Assembly: GCA_030267565.1 (NCBI GenBank)
Contig: BRXU01000055.1
Coordinates: 279,501-343,500 of the forward strand
Source of the DNA: Pleodorina starrii
Taxonomy: Eukaryota; Chlorophyta; Chlorophyceae; Chlamydomonadales; Volvocaceae
Length of the DNA: 64,000 bases
Direction of reading: 5' to 3'
The notes under the pieces were generated by a model. It worked only from the letters and a program-made list of their open reading frames with translations, searched no databases and was not told the DNA's origin. Below are positions 1 to 13,800 of the stretch, in pieces (the stretch's first letter is position 1; each line of letters begins with the position of its first letter). Both the position numbers and the translations under genes were made by a program.

Positions 1-218
1 ACCGTCGATGCAGCGAACATCGAACAAATCGAGTAAAATCATCCTTTGAGTGAGACAGCCGGTATTTAAGGGCCACAGAAGTCCAGGCTACAAGCACACC
101 GGCCGGACGACGGAGGCTTCCGACGTTATTAGGCTTATCGCACATAACCTGCTATAAACGTCGGCAAACCAGTAGTACACTGTGATAAACGCGGCTATAA
201 CCTTGCTTTCCAGCTAAA

Positions 219-3200
219 ATGCTTCTTTCGTCCAGGCCTCGGATCAATGGCAGAGGGTGCATGAACGGGGGTATCAGCGCAAGACTTGGTCGTCGAGCAA
301 ATGTCTGCGTCCGCGCCAGCGCGGAGTATGAAGCCCTGAGGTGCGACATTTTGCTTGTTGCGCAACAGTCATCGGCCTGCGCCTTGGATTTTACGGCTCG
401 CACTGCTCGTATCAGGGGCAAGGTGGCATATAAGGCTTCCAGTGGTGACCCTGTCGAGCTGCTCAGCTTGTGGGAGGTGCGTCTAGCGATAATAACGCAC
501 GTCTGGTTAGGCGTTTTCTCACAAGTTATACATCATGGTTCGTTTCATTACAGCCAGCAATGTCTGTGAGGCCCGAATGCTGGGCGGCACGAAATGCAAC
601 ACAGTTTGAACTGTCGGGTGACAACTGAGTGGAGCTATCTGTGTGGTGGCAACGAACACGGCAGCACAGCAGGTGCCGGACCCGCCGTGCCCGCTTCAAT
701 CTCACGCACCTCCGCCACCTTCGCATCCCCTACATGGGCAGTCTGAGCCTGTGCATAGTAAGACAGTAAGACACCTTGACACATTGACATGCTGTCACTG
801 GATCCATGCTCTACCCAGCCACGTCACACCACCACCGGATCCAAAATACCATACTGACTCTGCTCGCTACCTTCATCCCGCGCCATCTTGCTTTGTGCTC
901 CAGCCCTACCCCAGTTCGAAGGTTGTCATTCCCTGCCTGACGCACTTCGCCGACCTGACGTCCTGGGAGTTTGCTCAGAAGCTGATCAAGGTGTGACCAC
1001 GCAAAGGGTGTGTGTGTGGGGGGGTCCTGAGTGGGGCACGACCGCGCAGCCATAAAGCCCCCAGTCCTCACCCCACAACAGACAACACGGGCTGGTGGGC
1101 CCCATTCTGGGCGTCGTGCCCTACAGCGTGCGTAAGCTGCATGCGAGGGGCACGGTTGTGCTGTATCGAACGGCTGCCACGGCCTCTCGTCCGAGGATCG
1201 AGATTGCTTCAGCACGGCCGGGCACGGAAATCAAGACATCACCCTTTCGCGGAACGAATGTCCATCCGGTGTCGACGGCTAGAGGACGGACTCACGGTTC
1301 AGCGGGCCCGTCTAGAGACCCGGTTGTGTTGATACTATGCACGTGCCGCTGAAGTGGCGCTGCCTGCTGCCTCTGCTCGTACGGTTCCCAAGGTCTCACC
1401 AGTGATGACCCCGGAATGCTGCAGTCAGACACGCACGTCCGGCCGGCCGCTGCATGCGGGACCTGTCATACCTCCGCAGCTGGTCTCCGCAGCTGTCTGC
1501 CTTTTGCTCCAATTATTAAATCATACCGCTTTCAAAACGGTTCCCGGCTCAGGTCATCCCCACGCTGGAGAGCTCCGGAGTGCGGGTCATCACTGTGGGG
1601 CTGGGCAGCGTCAGCAACGCGCAGGTGGGTGCGGGGGGGGGGTCGGATGTGAGCGTGCGTGCCGAAGGCGGCTCTCTGAACCAGCCCGGTGTCAATGTGT
1701 CTGCTGGCTTAGGAGCTCGACAGGCGCACGAGACACCAAATGAGTATTCCGGTCACACCCATATTGTGGTGTAAGCCAGGCGCTGTGCCATCCTCGTTGA
1801 AACCTTGGCCGCTTACGTTTCGAGTCGATACCTATGCTGTACAACCGTACCGGGCAAGGCCAGGAGTTAACAGGCGGCCACTGGTCTGTGGTCATCGGTT
1901 TAATCTGGGACCGACGCGCACTCCACAGCCGTCATAACAGATGGCATTCGTTTCGTGGAGTACTGGCCCTCTGCCGCATGAAGTTGCCGGGGGGTGTAAT
2001 GTCGGAGTGATTCCGAAGGTCCTGTGTAAATATTTGGAGGGCGGGGGGGGCTATGACAGGTCCGGGACGCGCCCTCCAAAGAGCGCGATGATGTAACGTC
2101 TCGGAATCACCCCGAAACGTTAACTAGAGCCATCGGCCGAACACTTGCAGGGGGACTGTAAATAGCAGGGCACTGTAGCATCGGCACTAATGTTTACGCT
2201 GGGCCGCCTCCATTTGGTGTATACATATCGGGCGTCTCCATGCATGAAACATGTTCCAATCACCTCTGATGCGACGACTCAGCTGTTCTTGCCCCCCCGC
2301 TGCTGCCCGTCTCTACTGCTGTATGTAACGAACCACCGCGCACCCAGGACGCCCTATTCATTTCAACCCTCAGTTCTCCCACGCACCCCCACCCCATCCA
2401 TTCGCCGCTGTGTCTGTAAGGGTCTCTCGCGGTCCATGGTCCCCTTTCACCTGCATTGTTATCTGTAGTACGCTACTTGCAGGGTCCACGTTCATTACGG
2501 TACATACCTTGCCCCCGCCCCCCTTATCATCCTGCCTGCCCTTCAGGAGTTTGCCCGCACGCTTGGCTTCCCCATGGACCGGCTGTACGCGCTGCCCGAG
2601 GCCTCCCTCTACCGCTCGGTGGGCTTCAGTGCAGGTTTCGCACCAGAGCTGGATGTCAACCCCTATCTGAAGCTGCTGCCCATGTTGGCGGGCATTGGTT
2701 CGCCCGGGACCGTGCAGGAGGTGAGCGGGAAAGGGGGCCGGAGCTGACATGGGGGATGAAAGAAGATACCGCAGCGAAGTGACGGACACGGCGTTAGCGA
2801 ACGGACCCGGAACCCAGCAATACGTACTTACCGAACATACCTGTAGCCTTACCAAGACACGAGGCACAGCGACCGCGTCGCCGCCAGACCAACCCGGACG
2901 AACGAGTACGCGGGACAGCACAAGAACGACACGAACGCACAGACAAAACAACCCCACAAATTGTAGACTTCCCTGCGCTCAATGGAGGAAGCGAACCGGG
3001 TAGAAGCGCAGGAAAAGGGTGTGAGTAACGGCAATGGGCAACGGCAATGGCAACGGAGGGAAAAGCAGGCGGGCAGGCAAGCAAGGAGAAGCACACAATC
3101 CCCTATGACCGAGACGAGGCGGCGATCGACGCGGCGCAAAAGAGGGCGGGAAGGGATGGCGGTGCAGAGAAGAAAGGAATACGGAACGGCAAAATGTACG

Positions 3201-6200
3201 ACCGCAAGGGTGCAAAAGGCAGAGAAGAAAGGTCAAGAGAAGAGGCGGGAAGTAAAACAGGAATAGTGAGGACGAGGGCTGGATGGACGGAAAGGGCAGA
3301 GGGAGCGCGGGAAGGTTCAAAGTGCAGGAGGGGCCGGGTGGCGGACCGTGAGGAGTAGGCTCCCTATTACACTGGCCGAGCATGCAGGCCACCATGCATG
3401 AGGGGCACAAGGCGAGGTGACGGCAGGAAAGGGCGTTAATGCAAGGGCGGGGCCAGGGCGGGGGCACGGGCGGAGACAAGACGAGGGCAGACAGGGGGAG
3501 GGAGCGGAGGGGGAGAATGTCGGAGGAGGGAAGGGGGGGAGGGGCGTGAAAGCAGGGTGGGGGCGCCAGAGGGGCGAGCGAGGGCGCGGGCAAGGCAAGG
3601 GGGGCAGGGGGAGGGCCCTAAGCATGCAGGGCCGGCAGCAAAGGGAGCAGGGGGAAGGCAAGCAGAGGGAGGGCCCCCAAGCACGGGGATGGCGAGGGCG
3701 AGATCGGGGCGAGGGCTGGCGGGGAGCAGGGCGACACAGGATGGGAGGCCCCAAGGGGGCAGGCGCGGGGCGAGGTCAGGCATGGGGAAGGGACACCGGG
3801 GACGGGGGTGGGTTGCGGGGGCGGGGGTGGGGGCGAGGGGACGGGGTGGGGGTGGGAGGGCGGGGGAGGGCGGGAAGCCCAAGTTCAGGGGAAAGATAGC
3901 GATATTGTTCGGGGTATGTAGGGGGGTTGGGGCGTCTATCTGGATGAAGGACGGTGGTGGAAGGCGGCGACAGCGGTGTTCAGGGGGCTTGTTAGGGGGC
4001 CTGGTAGAGGCACGCAGCGGCTCTGCATATGCCTTGGTTCCAGGCAGGAAAGTAAGGTTGCCTGGGAGGTGACTATGTCAGGGTAAACGACCGTCGGTGG
4101 GACGGTTCGGCCACGTAGGCGCCTCACTAAGCAGTGGCGCACAGGGAGAGCGCGGAGGACGGAAGATGTCGTCGATCGTCCGCTGCTGGGCGCTTCCCCA
4201 CTGCCGCGGTGACGTCCATGCTACGGCTAAACGGAAGGAGCATCTGATGGGCACGCTGACTGTCCGAAGGTCTCAGGAAGTAGGCAGAAGACGGCGGCGG
4301 AAGCGACGAGTGTCGAGCAGCAGAGGCGGCACTGAGGCGTCCCCCAGCACCACGGCTGCCGTTGATGAGCCGCGAGGCGACCGTGCTGTTTGGCTAGGTC
4401 CAGAGTCCACATTGGCAAAGCTGAGACGGACTAGTTACTGGTTGAGCAGCAGAGCCGGCCGGAGGCCGAGGTCCATGCATGGCGCCAAAACTACATTCTA
4501 GCACACTACAAACAACGCCCGAGAGCCTAGGGCTCTACGGGGTAGGGTAACCCCTGCATAGCTGCAAGCAGACAATGCCTCAAGGTGACGCTAACAGCGC
4601 CCTCTCGGACTGATACAGGGCCAGCTCATAAGGCCCCTCCGACACAACACATACAGGCGGCGTCATCCTTTCGAAGCTCCGACGTAGTCATCGTAAAGCC
4701 ACATCCAGGATGCTCACAAAGACAATAAATACGGCTTTCACAGCAATAACGATTGGCGCTTCGTCGCCAACCGCCTCGTTAACGGACTCAACTGAAATTG
4801 CCCGACGCCAGTTTCTCAGCGACGTTGATTTACCCTGACAACTACACCTGGAGATCGGCCCAGCAGGAAGGGCCGACCTCTCAATAATACCAATAATGCA
4901 GTTCGGATCTATTGCTATGCTTTTGAATGAGTGAGTGATTAGGCTTATTAGGCTTAGGCTTGCATGCGTGCTTCACAGAACAGTTGCTCCAATGAAGGGG
5001 GATCGGCGAGATCCTGCTCAAGCTAGCCCCTTCCTCAGTGACTGTGCTTTTCGCATTACTTATCCAAAGGATATCGGGGTGTATGTACTAAATAATATCC
5101 ATAGTCGAGAGGCGAGGCCCCGCTGGCTTGGTAACAGCAGGGACCGAGCGAAGTAGACCGCAGCATGGGAGGCACAGCCCGCCAAGCAACGACATACAGC
5201 AGGCAGTAGTGACGCCCCCTGGACTGGGTTGACAAGATGGCAGGCTTCCCGATCGCACGAAGAAACCTTAGTTGTTAGCAATCAACCTCCAATGAACGCT
5301 TCAAACAGGAGAGCGAGAACAACGACGCGAACTTGGACAGGAAGCCGCCCGCATGGAAAAGGGCTGAGACCAACCAGCCACCGGATGGGAAAGCCTCCTT
5401 CTGAAGTCTGCTGGGAGGCAGATGTGAGACCGCCTCCCAACCTGGCAGAGCCAGGCAAAACGAACAAGGGGAATGCGGCCTGGAGAACCAACGCCAAAAT
5501 GAAAAAAACGCGTTTGGGCCAAGCAAGTATATAGAGCACGCGTAACATGTACCAGGCTGTACTTGGAGCACGTGTATGGGATGGTGGCGCGCATGTGTGC
5601 ATGCTGTGGTGTGCGAGGTATGCATGGACACCAGGTTCACACCGTAAGCTGGTCGGGCAAGTTGCCGGAGACGCCACGTTGCCGTTACCTTTGTTGCTGC
5701 CCCGATTGCAAGCAGGTTCTCCGTGGCTACGTGGGTGATCAGGCCGCTAAGGCAGTGTTTGACTCGCCCACCCCTTTTGACATTCTGGGGGCTGGCTATC
5801 AGCGCCCCTTCGAGCTGGCAACCCTGCGTCTGTTTAACATGATGGGCATACTGCCCAAATGTGAGTGCAGGGAGCTGCTTTTGGGGGGGGGCGGGGATGT
5901 GCCTGACAACGAATGCAGGCAATCTGCCCCTTGGGTCCGAGATCTTGTGATGATCCGCTTGGGTCCGCCGCTTTAGAAGGCTTTATTCAATCGCCCTCGT
6001 GCTGAGACTTGCCAATGTCAACACCATCTTTTCACCCCTCGCAGCTTGCGGCCTTAACCTGGACTTAGACCCATGCCAAGCTAGGCATTCAGCAGTGGCC
6101 TCTCCTCCTGGCTTAAACATGACACTTTGCTTGTATGTGGCATTTTTCTCCCTGCCCCTTGTCCCCACCGCACCCCAAGCTGAAGCGTTCTAACTTCCTC

Positions 6201-6464
6201 ACTGCTGCCGCCTGCCGCCGCCCCCTGCTGCCTGATGTGTGCCCCCATCCCTATGAAGGGAATGAGCTGTGCCCGCCCGACACACAGCTTCTGACGCAGC
6301 AGGGCGGCTGCCTGGTGTTCAGCGGCAGCCAGGTGGTGTTCAAGCACGTGGACAGCGGCATTCTGCGTTACTCGGACGTGGATACTTTGATGCAGGCAGC
6401 ACTGCAGGCCGATTACACGCCCATCACATCCGTAGCAGTGGCTGCTGAGGTGCTGGAGGAGTGA
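219..6464 (+). CDS. Peroxiredoxin-like (AhpC/TSA, PRXL2-type) thioredoxin-fold protein, probably plastid
   Basis: Six exons can be joined with every splice phase agreeing: 219-476, 922-990, 1553-1624, 2547-2720, 5716-5860 and 6259-6464, giving 307 codons plus stop. All introns are GT-AG. The translation follows the cyanobacterial/plastid peroxiredoxin-like family: DPVELLSLWE, then LTHFADLTSWEFAQKL, GVRVITVGLGS, GFPMDRLYALPEASLYRSVG, AGIGSPGTVQEVLRGYVGD, GYQRPFELATLRLFNMMG and LTQQGGCLVFSGSQVVFKH. The usual redox Cys pair of true peroxiredoxins is not seen in the LTHFAD segment, so a catalytic peroxidase role is uncertain. The first 35 or so residues are rich in Arg, Ser and Gly and end near VCVRAS, like a chloroplast transit peptide (inference). 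The ATG at 219 is the first in the open frame. Intron 4 is unusually long, 2995 bp. Confidence 0.78.
3417..3899 (+). repeat. G-rich simple-sequence tract in intron 4
   Basis: About 480 bp of almost pure purine/G-rich sequence on the sense strand, with many runs of three to eight G. It lies in the 2995-bp intron (2721-5715). It leaves several frames open, but the peptides are just Gly/Arg/Ala low complexity, so it is not coding. Runs of this density could form G-quadruplexes in the pre-mRNA. Confidence 0.7.
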
Positions 6465-6697
6465 AATAAGTTGCAGCTACCACAGGTGTATGTCACATTG
6501 GCTGCTGATAGAATGAAGGCTGTTGAGCTTGGCGAGGGCGGGGTTTGGGTTACATTGTTGCATCCATTCAACTATGTTGGCTTGTGATGGCGTTTGGGCT
6601 GGGCGGTGCGTCCAGTGAGCCATGTTGGAAGCTCACGGTGTGTTGGAGGTGTGTAAGAGCAGCGGCGACTCTGTCACGAGAACAAGTTGCTGGGTGG

Positions 6698-6702
6698 TGT
6701 AA
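6698..6702 (+). terminator. Poly(A) signal TGTAA
   Basis: TGTAA is the standard poly(A) signal in Chlamydomonas. This one lies 234 bp after the stop codon of the peroxiredoxin-like gene on the same strand, a normal 3'-UTR length. Confidence 0.45.
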
Positions 6703-7843
6703 ACGACAGTGCCGAAATATTAAACACTGTTATTGTCAACCTGGATGCGTCCAGAAGTGTCGATGTACAGTGCCTAGGGGCACGCTTGGGGGCACAATGG
6801 ACCAGCTCGTCTCATGGCCTGCAAGCTGTTTGCATGCAATGACTCCATCCAGGAACGACATAATTGCATTAGATAGAAGCATCTAGGGAAGATGCATCCT
6901 TTATTGATGTAGCCGAGCGCTACGAGATTGGGAGTTCAAGATAGGCATGCGAGCCGGAACAGCCAAATGGGGGCAACAGCTCCTCAGCAGCTCTTGACAG
7001 CGGATTTTGACAGCCATGGCTTGGATCAGTCCCTGGTGGAACCCGTACGGTCCGGCCTTCCCAACCCCAAGTTGGTGGTCTAGTTTGCCGTATGCTTGCT
7101 CTTATGAGCCCGTCCACCTTCCTCACCCCCCTCGCTCCTCCCACTGCTGCCCATCCTCCTCCGCTTCCTGCACCCTGCCATGCCTTACCTGCAGCGCAGT
7201 TTGGCTGTCATGGAGGACGATGTCAGCTCCGTGTTCGACCTGGGGAACACGAACGGGAGTGAAGTAGCTGCAGCCTGGGCCGCCGCCTGTGCTGCAACCA
7301 CTGCTGCCTCCTCGGCTGCCGCCTCCTCCACTGCAGCGGCCGCCTCCTTGACAGGTGCCAGCGGCTTGAGGCAGGGTGACCACAGCAGCGTGATTGACTT
7401 CAACGACGGGGGGCTGCATCACGAGCAGCGTGTTTTCCGCCATTACCAGAGTGATGGTGCCGCCCGTGGCCCTGACCAGCCACAGCACCGCGTGCAGGAA
7501 GGACGGTGCACCCTCCAGCGTGACACGGCGGCGCTTACTTAGCAGCACCGCACCCATGTCCGCCAGCAGGTGCACCGCTTGGGCAACGGCATGGGCGTGT
7601 GGTGGTAAAGGGACGTGTACCTACGGGTCCTTTCTATCTCTCTTCCCTGCAGTCAAGACTTGACTCCTTCAACCCTGCAGCCTCCCCCAACTATCTAGTG
7701 GACTAGTGCATACCTACACACATGCTTTGTTCCCCGGGAGGCACATGGTGGGGGCACTAAACATGCGGTTATGGTGGGCATCGTGCTGTCTTTCATTACT
7801 GGCAAGGGGACCTGACAGCAACCCGGATGTAGTCAGGTTCAGT
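6703..7843. other. Host intergenic DNA between the spliced gene and the retrotransposon
   Basis: No confident gene. The stretch 7123-7575 is open on the minus strand (150 codons) with a plausible first half (MHLLADMGAVLL, then VTLEGAPSFLHAVLW) followed by Gly/Ser-rich sequence. It could be a terminal exon of a minus-strand gene, but no family, splice pattern or poly(A) signal supports this. The rest shows nothing recognisable. Confidence 0.3.
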
Positions 7844-7854
7844 ACCAGTGACTT
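7844..7854. repeat. Target-site duplication, left copy (ACCAGTGACTT)
   Basis: The 11 bp ACCAGTGACTT occur here, immediately before the first retrotransposon copy, and again at 23741-23751, immediately after the (ATT)n tail of the second copy. They bracket the whole 15.9-kb double insertion. A preceding T is also shared, so the duplication may be 12 bp. Confidence 0.85.
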
Positions 7855-7892
7855 ACATCGACCCAACACACGTCATAACCTACTGCCGCACA

Positions 7893-10800
7893 ATGACTAG
7901 ACACCTGCAAACCCAGGGCCCTGCCGCGGCGGCCGCCATTTGGAACGCCGCACACAATTCCATCACCGGCCACTTTTCCACTATCGTCCTTAATCACTAC
8001 TTACGCTACAATGTCGGGATTCGCGACGCCCATGGCCACACACAGAGTGACACACACATCGCATCCGTGAGCACTGAGATCCACCTGCGCAGAGGAGACC
8101 TGCTCGCCACCCTCTGGGAAACACTCCCACCACACGCTCGAAACTGGGGTTTTATAGTACATCTCGAAGGACACGCCGTGGCCGTACGGAGGCAACGTAC
8201 ACACTGGTTCATTATCGACTCGCAGGCCCGGCTCCCCAAAAGGCTTGAAACCGAATGGCCTCTCGGACAGGGGGTAGTCTACTGCCTGCAATATCGGCGC
8301 AATAACGTCCCATGCCAAACGCACGTTGCCCTCCGAGACGTCGCACCACCAGAGCACTGGGAGCCCGCCACCGTGAGGCCGAACACACATAACGACACCA
8401 ACACCCCCCAGGGCCCTGTCCCCACCGGAGCAGCCGACCCGCCCCACCCGGCGGTCGGAACACGAGCAGAAGGCGAGGAGAACAGGCACTACGCAGCCGA
8501 CACCAACCCCACACCGATGGAGATCGACGAGGCAGGCCACACGGGAACCGAAGGCCGTACACAAACCCCCTCAACGGAGCTCGAACCCCCCCCGCCCCCA
8601 ACCCGTGCACCCGAGGCTAGAACCGCTCCCGAGCTAAGCGCCACCCAAACCGAAGACAACCCCGCAACCACGCCCGCCGAGCCAAGTCCAATGGAGATCG
8701 ACACTGTGGAACCGGAGACGGGCGCGGAGCAGCAGCTGCCGGACGCCCACCCCACCGAACTCCATCTGCGCAACACGCAGCCAGGCCCCCAGGGGGCCCA
8801 ACCAGCAAACGCGGGCACCACCGCAGAGCGCCGCTCCAACGCGGAAAGGGCGGCAATCCGCAACCCCGCCCCACAAGCAGCGGCACCTGCAAGCAGAGGT
8901 CGGAAACGGAACAGGCATCAAACGGGAACGACGCCTGCAACCCACACCATCGAATACCACCTCCGTCGCATGCAAGGGCTCCCTATCCGTCAAGGCAGGG
9001 ACCAACGGGCTGTCGAAATGCCGGACACAGCAGAGGCAACTCAGAGACCCGCCCGCACCCTTCCCAACCCAGCCCCCGAGCCAACACGCACACCGACACG
9101 CGGTACGATGCGCCCGCCCCCCGAGCCACCCACCCCTCGTACACAACAACGCAAGCGTCGCGCAGATAACCCCCCCACATCGCAACCACGCCCAAAACCG
9201 AAACCCGGACCCCAGCAACAGCACATGACGAAGTACGTGCACTCCAAGAAACCACGAAAGGAGGCCCCCGCCGCACCTGCTGAAGCCCCCCGGGTGGCTA
9301 CGACCGTGCTGCCCGTACCCACGACAGGAGATCCACAGCCCGGCCACCTCAAGATCCTTACGATGAACACCCGCGGCCTGCAGGGGCACCGCGAGGGCAT
9401 AAAACACCTGTTAGACGAACACAAACCGGACGTAGTGGTACTGACGGAAACCAAAATGCGTGCCCACCACCGGCGAGCCATCGCCGGGGTGAAGCGCACT
9501 CTGCAACCCTACCAGACATACATGAGTAACCACCCGCACCACAGTAACCCCACTACACGGCAGGCAGGAGTGATGATTGGCGTGGCAGACCGCTTCAGTC
9601 GCCAGGGCAGCGCAACAGCAGAACCTGTGCCCTCAGAGCTCAGCGGGTACATAGTACACGTGCGTATCGCGCCCCCGGGCAGTACGGCTCTGCACGTCAT
9701 AGGGGTATACTGCCCGGCCGACCCCGCCGCCAGGCAGAAGATATACGACTATGGGCGGGCGGCTGCGACGCAAGCCAACGCTAAGGGCGAACACCTAGTG
9801 ATGGCGGGCGACTGGAATGCAACACTCAAACTGAGCGATCGGTCGACAGGCACCTGTAACGCGACGGACCGAGCGCACCGACGCTTCTCGATCGAGACAG
9901 ACCTAAAACCGGTAGACACGGTGCGCCGCGAGTACACATACACACAAACACAGCAGGGATACGATACCCACCACAGCCGCATCGACGATGTCCTCCTCGC
10001 CGCTCAGACCAGCGCCGCTGCAGCAATGGAAGGAAAGGCGTACGAACAAGTATATGAGTTTGGGGGAAACTTTGACCACAAACCGCTCTGCACCTTCCTG
10101 CCCCTAGCAGGCATCCGGCTCCTACCCGCCCCCGCTGCCCAACCACCCCCAGATCACACTCCAGGCTCCTGGAGCCGGATCCAACTACCCGTACAAAAAG
10201 AGAGCAAAACCAAAGCACGCATGGAGATGGAGGCGACGCTCACAGATGCAATCGCGCACCTGCTTGATGGACTTCGACCCGCTCACGAGGTCATATCGGC
10301 CGCATCCACACAACTGGAGCGTGCGGCGTGCAAAGAGGAAGCCAGGCAGATCCTCGCCCACCTGCGCGACCACGAAGCCGTCCAAACAACGAACGTCGCC
10401 TCCCTAAGTCACGAGCTCGGATCACTACTGATGCGTTGCCTCGGGATCCTTGAAAGCCACTGCCAACACAAGCCCCCCCGCACGGGGCGCCTGCACGCAC
10501 GAAGAGGCACGGGCAAGCGCATATCTCGTCTGTACGATGAACACAAGGCGCTGAAATGCGAACTCACCCGCATACTACGCGCGCCACGACCGGATACCCC
10601 ACCCCACCCGGCACCCGACGTCCCGCGCCCGGAAAACACCGACGCAGCGACCCCACAACCCCCACCCCGACCCACCCAGCTGATCGCCCCTGAAAACCCC
10701 AACCCACCTGAAATTACGGCCGCCCGAGCGCGCGATGACCCGGAGCTCCGAGAAACACCAGAGACCAGCGCCCTGCGGGCCGCGATTAGAGAGAAGGGAG

Positions 10801-13800
10801 AGGATATTCGGAAACTGACTACGGAAACCCGTAAACTACACGCGAGCAAAGCAAGAAAACAGTTCCAGCGCCTCCTAGCCAGGAAACCGAAGCAAGCACA
10901 CAAACAAATTCTCGAGCCCGACGATCAGCCGCGCGGCATCACGGCCATCCGCCACCCCGCCGATGGACACCTGTGCACAACTTCCGAAGGTATCCTCGAC
11001 GCACTCCATGCACACTTTGCGTCCCTAGCCCGGCCCATCTCCGGACCCCGCACTGGCAAATACCTCCCGAGCGAAGCCCCCCGAAACTATGCCTGGGAGA
11101 CGCCGGGGGCGCCGGACCCTCTAAAACGGGGATTAGCCCGATGGGACAGCGCACCCCCGTCCCTCCTCCCGGGCATCATAGACCCATGCAACTTTCGCGC
11201 ATGCCTAGACCATCTCGCTCGCAACAAAGCCCCCGGGCCAGATGGCATACCCAATGAACTCCTCCAAACCCTTCCAGACGACCTCCAGACCGCAATACAC
11301 CACCTGATCACCATAATGTGGGTCAAAGCCGAAATCCCCCCCCACTGGACACAATCCGACACAGTCCTCATCCCCAAGAAAGGAGACCCACTTCTTATTA
11401 AGAAAAAACGCCCGATCGCCCTGGCCAACACCCTCTACAAGCTGTACACCAGCCACATCACGCTGAACATCGTAACTTACAGCGAGCAAGCCCAGGAAGG
11501 GTACCTCAGACAGCGCAACACGGAACGACAGATCCAAAATGTACTACACGCCATCGAGGACGCCGGCCTAACCAGTCGAGACCTCTACTTACTATATATC
11601 GATTTCACATCCGCGTTCAACACCATCGATCATGATAAACTGCTTATGATCATGTACGACCTGGGCTACCCAGATGACCTCATCGAGGTGGTTGCAAACC
11701 TGTACTCGCACGCCGCGACACGCATACGAACCGAGCACGGATGCACTGCGAACATTGCGATCGAGCGCGGAACGATCCAGGGAGACACGCTGTCACCCGT
11801 CCTGTTCATTATCTACATGGAACCCCTCCTACGATGGCTGCACAGCGGCGGCAGGGGGTACCGATATGGCTGCCTCCGGGCGGAAGAAAACGATCGCCAT
11901 CACTTCAGCTCGGGGGCATTTGCTGACGACCTAGTTATCCTTACGAACGCGGTATCGGATCTGCGGCTCCAATGCTCAAAAATTGAACGGTATGCGAGGT
12001 GGGGGGCCCTCAAGGTCAACGTGAGCAAGTGCCAGATACAAGGCATACTCCATGGTCGCGCGCGCTCGGACAAGGATCTGAGCAGAGGCCCCGGCACACA
12101 AAAATACCAGACCGCCCTGGAACGCCTTCTGAAAAACCAAATTCGAATAGACGACACGCCTATCCCGTACGCACCCCCCACGCAGCCGTACAAGTATCTG
12201 GGAGTACACATTACCCCCACGCTAGACTGGGCAGAACAAGTGGCCTATGTGCGAGCCGAGGTTGACAGACGAGGACGGGGCATTCAGAGCTCCCTCGCGA
12301 CCCCCGACCAACGCATCAACATGATCAGAACCCTCATACACCCCTTCGTGGCGTACAGCCTGCCCACCATGGCGTACACCCCACAAGACATTGCCAGTTT
12401 CGATGCGCAAATCGCGGGCATAGCCAAACGCAGCTACGGACTCAAGATGGGCTTCCCCACCCGCGCCATTCTCAACCCGACTGCGAGGCTCGGCCTGGGG
12501 GTTGGCACCGTACGCACCTTATACGCCGTCCGGGCGGCAAAGACCCTCGTCCTCTCCCTCAATGATGACGGCCGTCTCGGAGCGGTGACTAGAGCTCTCC
12601 TCCACCTGCAAAGTCGATACATGGGCACCGTACCGGCACATGAACTCAAACGGGAATGCAAATTCTACACCACACTGAAACAGCTCGCTCTCGTGAGGGA
12701 GGCGGGGATTGAACTCACGGACAAAGGGACAGCATACGAAACGACAATGAGCAGCCTCGCCCACCTGATCGGATCTCTCAACCCAGCGGCCGAACCCAAG
12801 GCGCTTGCGCTCCTCTTCCGATGCGTACAACCTCTGCTTGAGCTGGGTCTCAACCTCAGGGCCCTGAGGGATCAGAACACGGGCACGCACATCATCACCA
12901 CCGATCAGCTGCAACTAATCGGAGGCCGGAACGTGGGATCGCGCCATAGGATAGCCCTGAACCAGCTCAGCCTCGCCATGAATGCTGACCCCAGCGTGCG
13001 GGCTCGGGCACCCAGATACCGCGGATCCACATCTCTACCCCCCGAGCTGCGGCTCATTCCAGACAACCCCGGCCTGACCGGCCTAACCGACGAAACGGCT
13101 GGACCCAAACCCATACCGTACGGACGCATAACAAAGTACCTCGCCCCAAAGCCCCGTGACCCGGTCGACGCCATGCAAACCGCACACGCCGACACAGCCC
13201 CCACACCCCCAGGCGTGATAATCGCCAACGAGGCGACCCAACCGACGCCGCCCGGGGGCGCGACGGCAGATCCCACCACACGACGCTCGACGCCTAGATG
13301 TCACGCCCGGCAACACCAGCCACGGCGGCTAACCGACCGTGACCGCCTCAAAGCATACCTTTTGCGTCAAAACCTCAAGCCGGTAACGGGCATCGTGGAC
13401 ACCGACGCCATCGGCTGGAACCCCCGACACACCCCACTCACCATCCAACATTGCGAAGAGCTCCTACGCCACCCGCACCACAAGGGCCTGCTAACCAGGG
13501 TCGGCTCCGCCGAACGGCTCCTCCAGATGCTGCTGGGCGAGGAACCATGGCCTGCGGAGGTCCCGGCGCGGTATGGAATCAGTATCACGCAATTCCTCTT
13601 CGGAGACCAGGAAAGGGTGGCGTGCATCAACGCAGAAATACGTAAACGGGTCGCCGTCGACAAACCGACCCCAAAGAAGCAGCGCACAATCCACCCACCG
13701 AGCCAAGGCACCCACCGCACCTACTACCTGGTCGACTGGGAACGCACGGCAGTAACCAAAGGAGCCCTCGCCCTCTACGCTGCCAACGGATACCACCCCC

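Noticed and set aside
3417..3899. Gly/Arg-rich frames in the G-rich intron
   Set aside because: Pure low complexity, located inside a phase-consistent intron.
7848..7892. GTG start for the retrotransposon frame
   Set aside because: This codon lies in the host target duplication; the first ATG inside the element is at 7893.
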